This document shows positions 1-7,750 of a stretch of 64,000 nt of DNA, piece by piece (position 1 is the first letter of the stretch; each line of letters opens with the position of its first letter). The notes beneath the pieces are model-generated. The model saw only the letters and a list, made by a program, of their open reading frames with translations. It ran no database searches and had not been told where the DNA came from. Position numbers and translations under genes: made by a program. Origin of the DNA: Tepidibacter hydrothermalis (lineage in GTDB: Bacteria > Bacillota > Clostridia > Peptostreptococcales > Peptostreptococcaceae); the NCBI RefSeq assembly GCF_029542625.1, contig NZ_CP120733.1, positions 3,162,001 to 3,226,000 of the forward strand, in the 5' to 3' direction.

Positions 1-498
1 CATTTTCATTACAATTTTACTGTTATAATCATTAATAAATTTTTCTTTATTAAGCCCTACTTTAGATGCAATATCATATAGAACTTCTAAATCAGCGATA
101 TTTCTTGCCTCTGTAAGGTGAGCTTTTTGTACAAGGTCAAAGTAATCCCAATGAACTTTTTGCCCTCCTTGAAGTTCTGCTGCTTTACAACCCAAAAGTC
201 CAGGCAATGAGTGAGGATAATCAAAATTTCTAGATTCCATTAAGTCAGCATTTATTCTATTATTATCATCGTTTATATTTGAAGCTCTCCAATGATCCAT
301 AATTTCCTTTTTTGCATTTTCCATTGATCCAAACATTCTAATTGTATGCTCAGGACTTTTAGACAAAGCAAATGAATGATGTATAACTTCTACTTCAGGA
401 ATCTCTTTAACAAGCTTTCTTAATCTTGGAGATAATATATAACACCATGAACAAATTACATCATGAAAAAATTCTATAGTCACTTTTTTGCTTTTCAT
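1..498 (-). CDS. DsbA-family thioredoxin-fold oxidoreductase (3' end outside window)
   Basis: The reading frame is open from an ATG at 498 to the left edge (166 codons), so the C-terminus is missing. The start follows a strong GGAGGGG site. The N-terminus reads as a beta strand followed by FFHDVICSWCY, in which CSWC is the thioredoxin-type CXXC redox motif of the DsbA/FrnE (2-hydroxychromene isomerase-like) superfamily. No signal peptide is visible, so the protein is probably a cytoplasmic thiol oxidoreductase; the substrate is unknown. Two copies of the palindrome ACTAATTAGT lie in the 5' region, matching one in front of the adjacent marR gene, so control by that MarR protein is likely. The family call is firm; a role in thiol or electrophile stress is inference. 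Confidence 0.8.
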   Translation of the reverse strand, partial: MKSKKVTIEFFHDVICSWCYILSPRLRKLVKEIPEVEVIHHSFALSKSPEHTIRMFGSMENAKKEIMDHWRASNINDDNNRINADLMESRNFDYPHSLPGLLGCKAAELQGGQKVHWDYFDLVQKAHLTEARNIADLEVLYDIASKVGLNKEKFINDYNSKIVMKM

Positions 499-533
499 AT
501 TAACCCCTCCTAATATAAATTTAATATTTTACA

Positions 534-543
534 ACTAATTAGT
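534..543. promoter_or_regulatory. MarR operator, copy 1
   Basis: Perfect 10-bp palindrome ACTAATTAGT, 36 bp upstream of the DsbA-family start. The same sequence occurs at 693 and 1186, and all three flank marR and its divergently placed neighbour region. MarR dimers usually bind such AT-rich dyads. Confidence 0.6.
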
Positions 544-692
544 ATTTATTTTTTTGATAACATATACATTTTTTAATATAAAAAGTATATATTAGAGATT
601 TTTATTTTTAATTTTTATAAAAATAACTTATAAAAAGCATTATTACACTTTATTTTTTATAAATTTTCATATTTAATTCATTTTATTTTATT

Positions 693-702
693 ACTAATTA
701 GT
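693..702. promoter_or_regulatory. MarR operator, copy 2
   Basis: Second exact ACTAATTAGT palindrome, in the 226-bp gap between the marR stop and the DsbA-family start. It could sit in the promoter of the DsbA-family gene, or act together with copy 1 about 160 bp away. Confidence 0.5.
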
Positions 703-724
703 TATATTTAGTTAAAAAAAAGAA

Positions 725-1171
725 TTATACTCCACTCATTTTTTTCAAAAGCATTATAAGTATTTTTTTCTCTTCTTTTGTCAGTTCATTAAGCATTTCT
801 CTCATTTCTTTCAAATGTTTAGGAAATATATCATCTATTAAGTCTTTACCCTTTTCTGTAATGCTTATTAACGTTGCTCTCCTATCATTAGGATCTGAGA
901 GCCTTTTTATAAAGCCACTTTTTTCAAGGTTGTCTATAACCACAGTCATATTTCCACCAGTCGATAACATTTTTTCAATTATTTCACAGATCCTCAAATC
1001 ACCTTTATGATACAGCGCCTCAAGTACACCAAACTGAGAAACTGTTAATCCTCCCTCTTTAATACTTTTCAAATTTTTTTTGCTAAACGACTGATTGCAT
1101 CTGAATAAAGAAATTATAAGAGATAAATTTAAATCATCAATTTCACCATATGATATTTTAACATTATTCAT
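725..1171 (-). CDS. MarR-family transcriptional regulator
   Basis: 148 residues, the usual MarR length. A winged-helix core runs from about residue 45 to 115; it includes the recognition-helix region GGNMTVVIDNLEKSGFIKR and the wing DPNDRRATLISITEKG (the DxR wing signature). MarR proteins bind dyads near their own genes and usually respond to phenolics or oxidants. The palindrome ACTAATTAGT lies 15 bp upstream of the start, and two identical palindromes lie between this gene and the downstream DsbA-family gene. Autoregulation and control of that gene are therefore likely. The ligand cannot be deduced. No Cys pair indicating an oxidant-sensing OhrR type is apparent beyond Cys25 and Cys62. Confidence 0.9.
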   Translation of the reverse strand: MNNVKISYGEIDDLNLSLIISLFRCNQSFSKKNLKSIKEGGLTVSQFGVLEALYHKGDLRICEIIEKMLSTGGNMTVVIDNLEKSGFIKRLSDPNDRRATLISITEKGKDLIDDIFPKHLKEMREMLNELTKEEKKILIMLLKKMSGV

Positions 1172-1185
1172 ATTCTAAATATACT

Positions 1186-1195
1186 ACTAATTAGT
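1186..1195. promoter_or_regulatory. MarR operator, copy 3 (autoregulatory)
   Basis: ACTAATTAGT within the larger palindrome TACTAATTAGTA, 15 bp upstream of the marR ATG, where bound protein would block marR transcription. Confidence 0.6.
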
Positions 1196-1244
1196 ACTAT
1201 TGTCAACAGAAGTTTTATATTCTTTAAATCAATATACTTATATA

Positions 1245-1279
1245 TAAAAATAGAAGCATTTATTTAGCCTCTATTTTTA
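1245..1279 (-). terminator. Intrinsic terminator of the alaX gene
   Basis: A 13-bp stem (TAAAAATAGA-G/A-GC arms) with a 9-nt loop lies just past the alaX stop, with the U-tract inside the 3' arm on the minus-strand transcript. Confidence 0.6.
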
Positions 1280-1300
1280 TATTATTCTATAATTTATAAC

Positions 1301-2017
1301 TTAATCTTCTAACTCAATATATAGTCTTTTATTAATTTTGCCTTTACTTTTATAATCTACGACTTTTATTTTTCCAACCTCACCAGTATTTTTCACATGA
1401 GTTCCTCCATCTGCTTGAAGGTCTAATCCTTCAATTTCAATAGTTCTAATTTCATTAATACCTTCTGGAAGAAGATTTATTTTAGTTCTTATTAAATCAG
1501 GAATTTGAAATGCTTCTTCTCTTTTAAGTATATTTACGTTTATATTTCTTTTATTTTCTACTTCTTTATTTACTTTTTCTTCTATTTCTTTTATCAAATC
1601 CTTATCCAAATTTTCAAATTCAAAATCCATTCTTCCTTTTAACGGCTCCATATTTCCACCAGTTACTTGTGCTTTATAATCTCTCCATACAATTCCACAT
1701 AGAATATGCATAGCAGTATGAGTTCTCATTAATTTGTATCTATGATCCCAATCAATTTTTCCTATACAGTCCTCATCAATATTAGGAAGTTTTGCATCTA
1801 TATAATGATATATATTCTTTCCTTTTTTCTTTACTTTCTTAATAACATACTCATTTGTACTTGTTTTTAATAATCCTACATCACAAGGTTGTCCCCCTCC
1901 CCCTGGATAAAATGCTGTTTTATCAAGTATAACTGCATTTTCTTCTTTATTTACCTCAATAATTTTACAATCAAATTCCTTTAGATAGCCCTGCTTTTGA
2001 AATATTAATTCACTCAT
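1301..2017 (-). CDS. Alanyl-tRNA editing protein, AlaX-M type
   Basis: 238 residues with an AGGAGG site before the ATG. AlaX proteins are free-standing relatives of the AlaRS editing domain that hydrolyse Ser- or Gly-tRNA(Ala). The N-terminal beta-barrel part carries TAFYPGGGGQPCD near residues 34-46, typical of the AlaX-M class, which has an AlaRS-like barrel plus editing core. The zinc-site motif HTAMH is at about residues 100-104 and ADGGTHVKNTGEVG near 203-216. In the latter an Asp sits where AlaRS has the Cys of CGGTH, a change I associate with AlaX-type proteins. The gene is monocistronic, with its own terminator. Confidence is high for family, lower for tRNA specificity. Confidence 0.88.
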   Translation of the reverse strand: MSELIFQKQGYLKEFDCKIIEVNKEENAVILDKTAFYPGGGGQPCDVGLLKTSTNEYVIKKVKKKGKNIYHYIDAKLPNIDEDCIGKIDWDHRYKLMRTHTAMHILCGIVWRDYKAQVTGGNMEPLKGRMDFEFENLDKDLIKEIEEKVNKEVENKRNINVNILKREEAFQIPDLIRTKINLLPEGINEIRTIEIEGLDLQADGGTHVKNTGEVGKIKVVDYKSKGKINKRLYIELED

Positions 2018-2112
2018 TTTTCTTCCTCCTTTTCAAATTCTATTATTATTAATTCTTTAATATTTATATCTTTAATTCTATAATCATCTATCAATTCATG
2101 ATAGAATAATGC

Positions 2113-2163
2113 TATAATATATTTGTTTCGCTATAGTATACAACAAAACACTATAGTGTACAA
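2113..2163 (+). promoter_or_regulatory. Promoter and tandem operator of the XRE-cupin regulator gene
   Basis: A TATAAT -10 at 2113-2118 is followed, around and after the expected +1, by two direct repeats of CTATAGTRTACAA (2131-2143 and 2151-2163). They are exactly 20 bp apart, about two helical turns. The second repeat contains the perfect palindrome ACACTATAGTGT (2148-2159). The position suggests roadblock-type autorepression. The -35 is poor. Confidence 0.5.
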
Positions 2164-2182
2164 TGTTTTTTTGGAGGGTTTT

Positions 2183-2746
2183 ATGGAAAATTTAAATATT
2201 CTGATTGGAAATAATTTAAGTAGAATGCGTAAAGAAAGAAGTTTTAGTTTAGATCAAGTATCACAATTAACAGGTGTAAGTAAAAGTATGTTATCTCAAA
2301 TAGAAAAAGGACAAAAAACACCTACTGTAACTACCTTATGGAAAATTGCCAGTGGTCTTAATATATCATTTTCAATGTTGATGGACGATAAAAAACCATC
2401 TGTACATCTTGTGTCTTGCAATAACTTAAATCCGCTAATAGAAGATGATGGAAAATACAAGACTTTTCCTTTTTTACCTTTTAATGAAGATACAAAATTT
2501 GAAGTATTTAAAATGGACCTTGAGCCAAGATGTGTTCATAATTCAAACCCTCATACACAAGGTGTTAAAGAGTATGTATTTGTATCAAATGGATGTTTAC
2601 AAATTGAAGTTAATGGTATTACTTATAAAGCATGTAGCGGAGAAGCATTAGTTTTTTCAGGAGATGTATGCCATACTTATAAAAATGATACCTCTGAAGT
2701 GGCAAGTACATTTGTATTAATTTTTTACCCTAACAATCATATCTAA
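2183..2746 (+). CDS. XRE-family regulator with C-terminal cupin domain
   Basis: 187 residues from the ATG at 2183, which has a TTGGAGGG site 6 nt upstream; a longer frame starting at 2123 lacks one and would run through the tandem operator. Residues 1-65 form a Cro/CI helix-turn-helix (LDQVSQLTGVSKSMLSQIEKG). Residues 110-185 form a cupin barrel (EYVFVSNGCLQIEVNGITY, ACSGEALVFSGDVCHTY). This HTH_3-cupin architecture is typical of regulators that sense a small molecule in the barrel, for example PuuR-like proteins. No neighbour reveals the regulon. Two CTATAGTRTACAA repeats upstream suggest autoregulation. Confidence 0.87.
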   Translation: MENLNILIGNNLSRMRKERSFSLDQVSQLTGVSKSMLSQIEKGQKTPTVTTLWKIASGLNISFSMLMDDKKPSVHLVSCNNLNPLIEDDGKYKTFPFLPFNEDTKFEVFKMDLEPRCVHNSNPHTQGVKEYVFVSNGCLQIEVNGITYKACSGEALVFSGDVCHTYKNDTSEVASTFVLIFYPNNHI

Positions 2747-2855
2747 TATAGTGATTAAACAAATGAATCTGTTAATACCTATTCAAAACATTGGCTGTGT
2801 GGAAGACAACATAAATTTTGTATAATTGTTAATAAGAGGAGGAAATAAAATATTT

Positions 2856-3443
2856 ATGAAAATTTTAAAAATGAATAAAATTACAGGAATATTTTTAGTA
2901 TTTGTTTTTATCTTTTATATTTTCTTAACCTATCTATCAATGAATTCTGAAGATACTATTGAAACAATGGAAAATGAACCACAAAACACTTTAATAAAGA
3001 TATTTAAAAAAGAAAGATTATTAGAATTGTACGTTGATGGTCAATTAATTGATAAATTTAATATAGGCCTTGGTTCTTCTCCTATAGGAGATAAACATAA
3101 AGAAGGAGATAAAAAAACACCTGTTGGAAAATATTATATTTGTACTAGAAATGATAAAAGTAAATTCACTCTTTTTTTAGGAATAAGCTATCCTAACATA
3201 GAAGATGCTAAAAAGGGATTAGAAGATGGGTTAATAGATCAAACCATATTTGAAAAAATAGAAAAAGCAAATAAGAAAGAAATACAACCCCCTTGGAAAA
3301 CTCCCCTCGGAGGAGAAGTTGGAATACATGGAGGTGGAAGTTCTTCAGACTGGACTTGGGGTTGCATAGCATTATCTGATAAAGATATTAAAAAACTTTG
3401 GAAATATGCTAAATTAAAAACTCCAGTTGAAATTTATGAATAA
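2856..3443 (+). CDS. Membrane-anchored L,D-transpeptidase (YkuD domain)
   Basis: About 195 residues. One N-terminal transmembrane helix (IFLVFVFIFYIFLTYL, about residues 12-27) anchors an extracytoplasmic YkuD domain. The domain begins near TLIKIFKKERLLELYVDG and contains KTPVGKYYI and the catalytic region GIHGGG...TWGCIALS, with the nucleophilic Cys in WGC. YkuD enzymes make 3-3 cross-links or other acyl transfers on peptidoglycan stem peptides, which is common in Clostridia. The ATG at 2856 is 12-13 nt after GAGGAGG; the in-frame ATG at 2871 is an alternative, and the TTG at 2826 has no support. A strong terminator follows. Confidence 0.87.
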   Translation: MKILKMNKITGIFLVFVFIFYIFLTYLSMNSEDTIETMENEPQNTLIKIFKKERLLELYVDGQLIDKFNIGLGSSPIGDKHKEGDKKTPVGKYYICTRNDKSKFTLFLGISYPNIEDAKKGLEDGLIDQTIFEKIEKANKKEIQPPWKTPLGGEVGIHGGGSSSDWTWGCIALSDKDIKKLWKYAKLKTPVEIYE

Positions 3444-3490
3444 CGGTAAAATAGTTTTCAAATAAACATATTTTGATTTTAGATTATCTG

Positions 3491-3525
3491 CCTAGATTTC
3501 GTACAAGTGAGATCTAGGTTTTTTT
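3491..3525 (+). terminator. Intrinsic terminator after the L,D-transpeptidase gene
   Basis: Perfect 7-bp stem CCTAGAT/ATCTAGG followed by seven T residues (3519-3525). Confidence 0.8.
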
Positions 3526-3591
3526 ATCCTATTGTCTGAATAATATTTCAATTCGGATGACAATTACATATCGATTGACTTTTATTTTTTA

Positions 3592-3630
3592 TTGACAAAC
3601 GATAAATTTTTATTTACTATAGTAATACAA
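3592..3630 (+). promoter_or_regulatory. Promoter of the DUF2975-yozG pair
   Basis: TTGACA (3592-3597), a 17-nt spacer and TACTAT (3615-3620), close to the sigma-A consensus. The -10 overlaps CTATAGTAATACAA (3617-3630), which resembles the CTATAGTRTACAA repeats in front of the XRE-cupin gene at 2131-2163. Confidence 0.7.
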
Positions 3631-3654
3631 ATAAAAAGAATCGAGGTTGATAAA

Positions 3655-4143
3655 ATGAAAAACAATTCTAGTTCTAAAATTTTAAATATAGTTGTAACTT
3701 TAGGAATATATATTACTTGTATCCTTCTTTTAGGAACTCCATTTATTACTACAGCATTTTTTAAAAGTCAATTTTCATTGTTAGATCACGGCTTAGTAAT
3801 AGCTGTTACTATTTGTATTTATTTATGTGCAATTCCATATGTTATGTCTTTATTTAAATTAAAAAAACTTTCTAGTTTGGTTATAAAAAATAATCCTTTT
3901 TCTATTGAAAGCGTTAAATCGCTAAAAGTTATTTCTATATGCTCTTTTAGTGAAATCATTATTTTTATTGGATGTGTAAAATATTTAGAACACTCAGTTG
4001 AATTCTTCAAGTATATTGTTTTTGGAGGTCCAATTATTGTAGTTAGTTTTATTTGTGTAACAATAGGATTTTTATGTCTAGTATTATCACAATTATTTGA
4101 GATAGCTATACAAATCAAAGAAGAAAATGATAAAACAATTTAG
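3655..4143 (+). CDS. DUF2975 integral membrane protein
   Basis: 162 residues from the ATG at 3655, after GAGGTTG; the longer frame from 3592 starts inside the promoter. There are four hydrophobic helices at roughly residues 10-35, 45-70, 95-120 and 125-155. The pattern, and the small YozG-type repressor 14 bp downstream, match the widespread DUF2975/HTH pair. The biochemical role of DUF2975 is unknown. In other bacteria the small HTH protein is thought to control its membrane partner, so this may be an autoregulated two-gene unit. Expected location: cytoplasmic membrane. Confidence 0.8.
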   Translation: MKNNSSSKILNIVVTLGIYITCILLLGTPFITTAFFKSQFSLLDHGLVIAVTICIYLCAIPYVMSLFKLKKLSSLVIKNNPFSIESVKSLKVISICSFSEIIIFIGCVKYLEHSVEFFKYIVFGGPIIVVSFICVTIGFLCLVLSQLFEIAIQIKEENDKTI

Positions 4144-4157
4144 AAAGGAATGTTGAT

Positions 4158-4382
4158 ATGCCAATTATAGTAAATATAGATGTAATGATGGCCAAAAGAA
4201 AAATTAATTCTACCCAACTTTCAGAAAAAATGGGAATAACTATGGCTAATCTTTCTATTCTAAAAAATAACAAAGCAAAAGCAGTTCGTTTTTCTACACT
4301 GGAATTATTATGTAAAATATTAAATTGTCAGCCTGGTGATATCCTAGAATATGTAGATGAAGATGATGAAAGATTAAAATAA
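4158..4382 (+). CDS. yozG: Small XRE/Cro-type regulator, YozG-like
   Basis: 74 residues, essentially one helix-turn-helix domain: MAKRKINSTQLSEKMGIT for the first helices, then NLSILKNNKAKAVRFSTL and LCKILNCQPGDILEY, the classic end of the YozG/HTH_26 family. The tail is acidic (DEDDERLK). It is co-transcribed with the DUF2975 gene (14-bp gap, AAAGGA site). The likely role is repression of the shared promoter at 3592-3620. The gene symbol is by family resemblance only. Confidence 0.82.
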   Translation: MPIIVNIDVMMAKRKINSTQLSEKMGITMANLSILKNNKAKAVRFSTLELLCKILNCQPGDILEYVDEDDERLK

Positions 4383-4417
4383 TAGAATTTTTATACTAAA
4401 GATAAGAACTTACACAG

Positions 4418-4463
4418 AATTCAGTTGGAGTAAAAACTCCATCTGAATTAAGTTTCACTTTAT
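4418..4463 (+). repeat. Dispersed repeat family 1, tail-only copy (a)
   Basis: Contains the hairpin AATTCAGTTGGAGT/ACTCCATCTGAATT with an AAAA-type loop, followed by AAGTTTCACTTTAT. The same module ends the full copies at 9485-9620, 51060-51190 and 57059-57189 and the copy at 46487-46549. It lies between the convergent ends of yozG and the methyltransferase gene, where the hairpin could serve as a terminator. Confidence 0.75.
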
Positions 4464-4503
4464 CTATGTTCTATAATATAAAATTACATACATTTACAAA
4501 ATA

Positions 4504-5112
4504 TTAAATTCGAGAATTGATTTTATTTATTAAAATCAAATACATATCTTTATTATCAATCCCATCAATTATATTTAATCCTTCATTTTCAAATATTATT
4601 TTTTGAGTTTTTAAATCTATTAATTTATCTTCTGAAACAATATCATCTGCTTGTTTATGTATTTTATTAATATCCTCTTTACTTTGAGAATGAAATATTA
4701 AAAGGCTTCCATTTTCTCGTAAATTCTTATTTACAAGTTTTTTTATAGTTCTTGTCTTATTTTCAAAATGAGGAAATACACTGTAGCAAACTATCAAATC
4801 AAATTTTTCTTCTATAGTATCTATTTCTACATTTAAATTGAAAAAGCTAACTCTATTGTTGTCTTTAAATTTATCTTCAGCTATAAGAAGCATTTTTTGA
4901 GCAACATCTACAGCCATTATTTTCCCTTCTTCTTCTATTCTTTCTATTAAAAAAGGAATCATAACTCCTGTTCCTGTCCCAACATCTAATATTTTACTTC
5001 CTTTTTTTATATTTGTTTTATCTAAAGCATAATTTATTTTATCATTGTCAACATATATGATTTCATCCCACTTGCTAGCCATGGTATTAAAAAAATCTAC
5101 TTGTGATTTCAT
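4504..5112 (-). CDS. Class I SAM-dependent methyltransferase
   Basis: 202 residues from the ATG at 5112, which has AAAGGAGAATTT directly before it; the upstream in-frame TTG lies in that site. Motif I is ILDVGTGTGVMIPFL (about residues 40-54), followed by IMAVDVAQKMLLIAE (motif II with the acidic ribose-binding residue) and FDLIVCYSVFPHF (motif IV region). The substrate is unknown. It lies 22 bp after the ECF S-component gene and is probably co-transcribed. One possibility is a methyltransferase acting on the vitamin or metal cofactor taken up by that transporter, but nothing in the sequence proves it. Confidence 0.83.
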   Translation of the reverse strand: MKSQVDFFNTMASKWDEIIYVDNDKINYALDKTNIKKGSKILDVGTGTGVMIPFLIERIEEEGKIMAVDVAQKMLLIAEDKFKDNNRVSFFNLNVEIDTIEEKFDLIVCYSVFPHFENKTRTIKKLVNKNLRENGSLLIFHSQSKEDINKIHKQADDIVSEDKLIDLKTQKIIFENEGLNIIDGIDNKDMYLILINKINSRI

Positions 5113-5134
5113 AAATTCTCCTTTCAAATAGTAC

Positions 5135-5665
5135 TTACTTCAATGAATATACCGAATCTTTTTTTAAAGATTTACTTAATATATGCAGTAAAGTCGGTAT
5201 AAATATAAGCTGAATTACAATTCCAGGAAGACCTGTTACTAACCCTGTTTTAATCCAAATCATAGGGTTAAGCTTTTTAAATCCCAATGCATTAGCCATT
5301 ATATATACTGTTAAAAATCCTCCTGCTCGTCCACAAATCATTGATAATATCAAGCTCATTAGAGTATTTAATTTAACTCTATTAAATAATATACCTGATA
5401 TTAATCCATATAAGCTAAGTTCTACTACCATTATTGGAAGTACTGGAATCATCGGCGGCATACCTGTAATAATACTACTAATAATAGGTGTTATTAGTCC
5501 AACTAAAAATCCATATTCCCCTCCTAATAAAAAACCTGCTAATAAAACAGGTATATGCATAGGTAAAAATACTGGTCCTCCCATATTTACCATATGAAAT
5601 ATCATAGGAATTAAAACCCCTAGTCCTACAAGAAAACCTCCTAATACAATTTTTTTAGTTTTCAT
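5135..5665 (-). CDS. ECF transporter S component (substrate-binding membrane protein)
   Basis: 176 residues with five or six hydrophobic segments and short loops. The segment GGPVFLPMHIPVLLAGFLLG resembles the L1 loop and second helix of S-components, and ITGMPPMIPVLPIMVVELSLYG is typical of the ECF_trnsprt family. S-components bind a vitamin or metal and use shared EcfA/EcfA'/EcfT proteins encoded elsewhere, so the absence of an ATPase here is normal. Substrate unknown. It is the first gene before the methyltransferase; the opp terminator at 5683-5739 separates it from the peptide transporter genes. Confidence 0.8.
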   Translation of the reverse strand: MKTKKIVLGGFLVGLGVLIPMIFHMVNMGGPVFLPMHIPVLLAGFLLGGEYGFLVGLITPIISSIITGMPPMIPVLPIMVVELSLYGLISGILFNRVKLNTLMSLILSMICGRAGGFLTVYIMANALGFKKLNPMIWIKTGLVTGLPGIVIQLIFIPTLLHILSKSLKKDSVYSLK

Positions 5666-5682
5666 AAAAATCCCCCTTTTGC

Positions 5683-5739
5683 AAAAAAATAAGCCATGAG
5701 GTAAAAGAAATTTTTATTTCTTTAAAACCTTCATGGCTT
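5683..5739 (-). terminator. Terminator or attenuator between the opp-like operon and the ECF gene
   Basis: Long stem with outer arms AAGCCATGA/TCATGGCTT and inner arms AAAGAAAT/ATTTCTTT. On the minus-strand transcript it is followed by ATTTTTTTGC. It lies downstream of the opp-like permease gene and in the leader of the ECF gene, so it could end the first transcript, attenuate the second, or both. Confidence 0.7.
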
Positions 5740-5825
5740 CATTTACTTATTTTGGTATTTTATTTATATTGAAAATATATCATATTAATGTTTTAGAATC
5801 AATATGTTTTTATTTTTTATTTTAT

Positions 5826-6698
5826 TTATAATTCAAGCTTAGGATCTAATGCATCTCTTAGTCCATCTCCTATAAAATTTATAGATAGTACTGTTAACAA
5901 AACAAGAATTCCTGGAGGAAGCCAGAGCCACCACTGAGATTGCAATGCTCTCATATTTTGAGCTGCTGCAAGCATATTACCCCAGCTGGGTTGAGGAGGT
6001 CTAACTCCCATTCCTAAAAAGCTTAAAGCTGCCTCTGAAAGTATACCATCCGCTATTGAAATAGTTGAATATACTATAATAGGAGATATTATATTAGGAA
6101 TTAAATGCTTGATTATTATCCTCACAGGTGTTGCTCCTAAAATTTTTGCAGCTTGTATAAATTCTCTTTCCTTTAATGCAATTACCTCTGCTCTTACTAT
6201 TCTTGCAAGTTTTGTCCATGAAAGTATTCCAATTATAATAACTATATTCCATATGCTAGGGCCTAATATTGAAGCCATGGCAATAGCTATTACAAAAAAA
6301 GGAAAACACATTATTATATCCACTATCCTCATTATAATCTTATCAACTATTCCACCACAATAGCCCGAAATCACACCAAGTAATATCCCTATAACAAGCT
6401 GAATAACTGTAGCAGCAACTCCAACTGTTAACGATACCCTTCCTCCATATACAAGTCTTGTAAAAACATCTCTACCTATTTCATCGGTTCCAAGTATATG
6501 ATCTTCACTCGGCTCACACTCAATACTGTATAAATCAATATCATCAACCTTATAATCTGTAAACATTGGTGCACATACTGAAAAAAAAGTTACTAAGATT
6601 AAAAATAACAAACCAAATATAGCTAATTTATTTTTTTTAATCTTCATAATGGCTATTTTTCGTGGTGTTAGAATTTCCTTACTATCACTTGCCTGCAT
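5826..6698 (-). CDS. Peptide/nickel ABC transporter permease, OppC/DppC type
   Basis: 290 residues. The start is taken at the ATG at 6698 because GAGGTG lies 6 nt upstream; an in-frame GTG at 6707 falls inside that site. The N-terminal helix KNKLAIFGLLFLILVTFFSV is the OppC_N region, and the core carries the EAA coupling motif EREFIQAAKILGATPVRIIIKHLIPN. The C-terminus has FIGDGLRDALDPKLEL, a DppC hallmark. It forms the importer with the OppB-like and OppA-like proteins upstream (14-bp gap to the former). No oppD/oppF-type ATPase gene lies in the operon or anywhere in the window. Confidence 0.93.
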   Translation of the reverse strand: MQASDSKEILTPRKIAIMKIKKNKLAIFGLLFLILVTFFSVCAPMFTDYKVDDIDLYSIECEPSEDHILGTDEIGRDVFTRLVYGGRVSLTVGVAATVIQLVIGILLGVISGYCGGIVDKIIMRIVDIIMCFPFFVIAIAMASILGPSIWNIVIIIGILSWTKLARIVRAEVIALKEREFIQAAKILGATPVRIIIKHLIPNIISPIIVYSTISIADGILSEAALSFLGMGVRPPQPSWGNMLAAAQNMRALQSQWWLWLPPGILVLLTVLSINFIGDGLRDALDPKLEL

Positions 6699-6712
6699 AT
6701 ATTTCACCTCAA

Positions 6713-7675
6713 TTAATCATAACGTATTCTAGGATCTGCTACTGCATATAATATATCTGCTAATAAATTTGAAAAAAGTATTATTATAGAAAGTATCATA
6801 AGTATCCCCATAATAAGTGGATAATCTCTATTTAATACAGCTTCGTAATTTAATCTTCCTATACCAGGCCATACAAATATGGTTTCTGTAAGCAGTGCTC
6901 CTGAAAATAAAGACGGTATTTGAATACAAAGTATTGTTATTATAGATATTAGTGCATTTCTAAATCCATGCACACATATAACCACACCTTCACTTAATCC
7001 TTTTGCTCTTGCAGTTCTAATATAATCTTGATTTATTACTTCAAGAATTGATGATCTTGTATATCTCATGATCATAGCTAGGTTTAAAAATGATAGTACA
7101 ATTACAGGTAAAACCATGTGCTTAACCACATCTACTATCCCCTTTATACCTGTATAATACTTTCCTACAGTTGTCATTCCGGATACAGGAAATATTTTCA
7201 AGTCAAAGGAAAACCATTTTATCATAAGTAATCCAAAGAAAAACGAAGGAATAGATATTCCTATAAAAGATATAATAGTGACAATATAGTCAAATATTGA
7301 ATACTTCTTAGTTGCTGATATTATTCCCGCGGGTATTGCAATGCAGATACTTAATATCATAGAAACTGAAGCCAAAATAAAAGTATTCCATATTCTCGAA
7401 TTTATAACATCTATAACTGGAGCTTTGTAATGTATTGAATAACCTAAATCTCCATGCAATATCCTTTTAATCCATTTTATATATTGAATAGGCAAAGAAT
7501 CATAGTATCCAATTTCTTTTAACATATTTTCATAAACTTCTTGAGAAATATTTGGATCTATCATTGTTGAGTATGGATTTCCAGGCTGCATATGAACTAA
7601 TGTAAAAACTATAATAGAAATACCTATTAATACTACTATTAATGTTAGAATTCTTTTAACAAGATATTTTAGCAT
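6713..7675 (-). CDS. Peptide/nickel ABC transporter permease, OppB/DppB type
   Basis: 320 residues from the ATG at 7675, with AAGAGGTG 6 nt upstream; the GTG at 7684 is in that site. Family marks are the N-terminal helix, MQPGNPYSTMIDP, GDLGYSIHYKAPV (periplasmic loop) and RTARAKGLSEGVVICVHGFRNA (EAA coupling loop), ending with LADILYAVADPRIRYD. Six transmembrane helices are expected. It sits between the binding protein and the OppC-like subunit, behind a hairpin at 7706-7740 that may lower its expression relative to the binding protein. Confidence 0.93.
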   Translation of the reverse strand: MLKYLVKRILTLIVVLIGISIIVFTLVHMQPGNPYSTMIDPNISQEVYENMLKEIGYYDSLPIQYIKWIKRILHGDLGYSIHYKAPVIDVINSRIWNTFILASVSMILSICIAIPAGIISATKKYSIFDYIVTIISFIGISIPSFFFGLLMIKWFSFDLKIFPVSGMTTVGKYYTGIKGIVDVVKHMVLPVIVLSFLNLAMIMRYTRSSILEVINQDYIRTARAKGLSEGVVICVHGFRNALISIITILCIQIPSLFSGALLTETIFVWPGIGRLNYEAVLNRDYPLIMGILMILSIIILFSNLLADILYAVADPRIRYD

Positions 7676-7705
7676 TTGATGCACCTCTTAAATTTTATAT
7701 TTACA

Positions 7706-7740
7706 TAAAAGAAAGGTGATATAAATATCACCTTTCTTTA
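7706..7740 (-). terminator. Intra-operon hairpin after the OppA-like gene
   Basis: Near-perfect 15-bp stem AAAGAAAGGTGATAT with a tiny loop, in the 75-bp gap between binding-protein and permease genes. Such hairpins usually stabilise the upstream mRNA or terminate part of the transcripts, giving excess binding protein. Confidence 0.7.
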
Positions 7741-7750
7741 GATTTAATTA

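Noticed and set aside
2123-2182. N-terminal extension of the XRE-cupin protein
   Set aside because: It would translate the tandem operator region; the ATG at 2183 has a good ribosome site and the HTH begins right after it.
5683-5739. A riboswitch upstream of the ECF gene
   Set aside because: Only a single long hairpin is visible; no conserved aptamer motif could be recognised.
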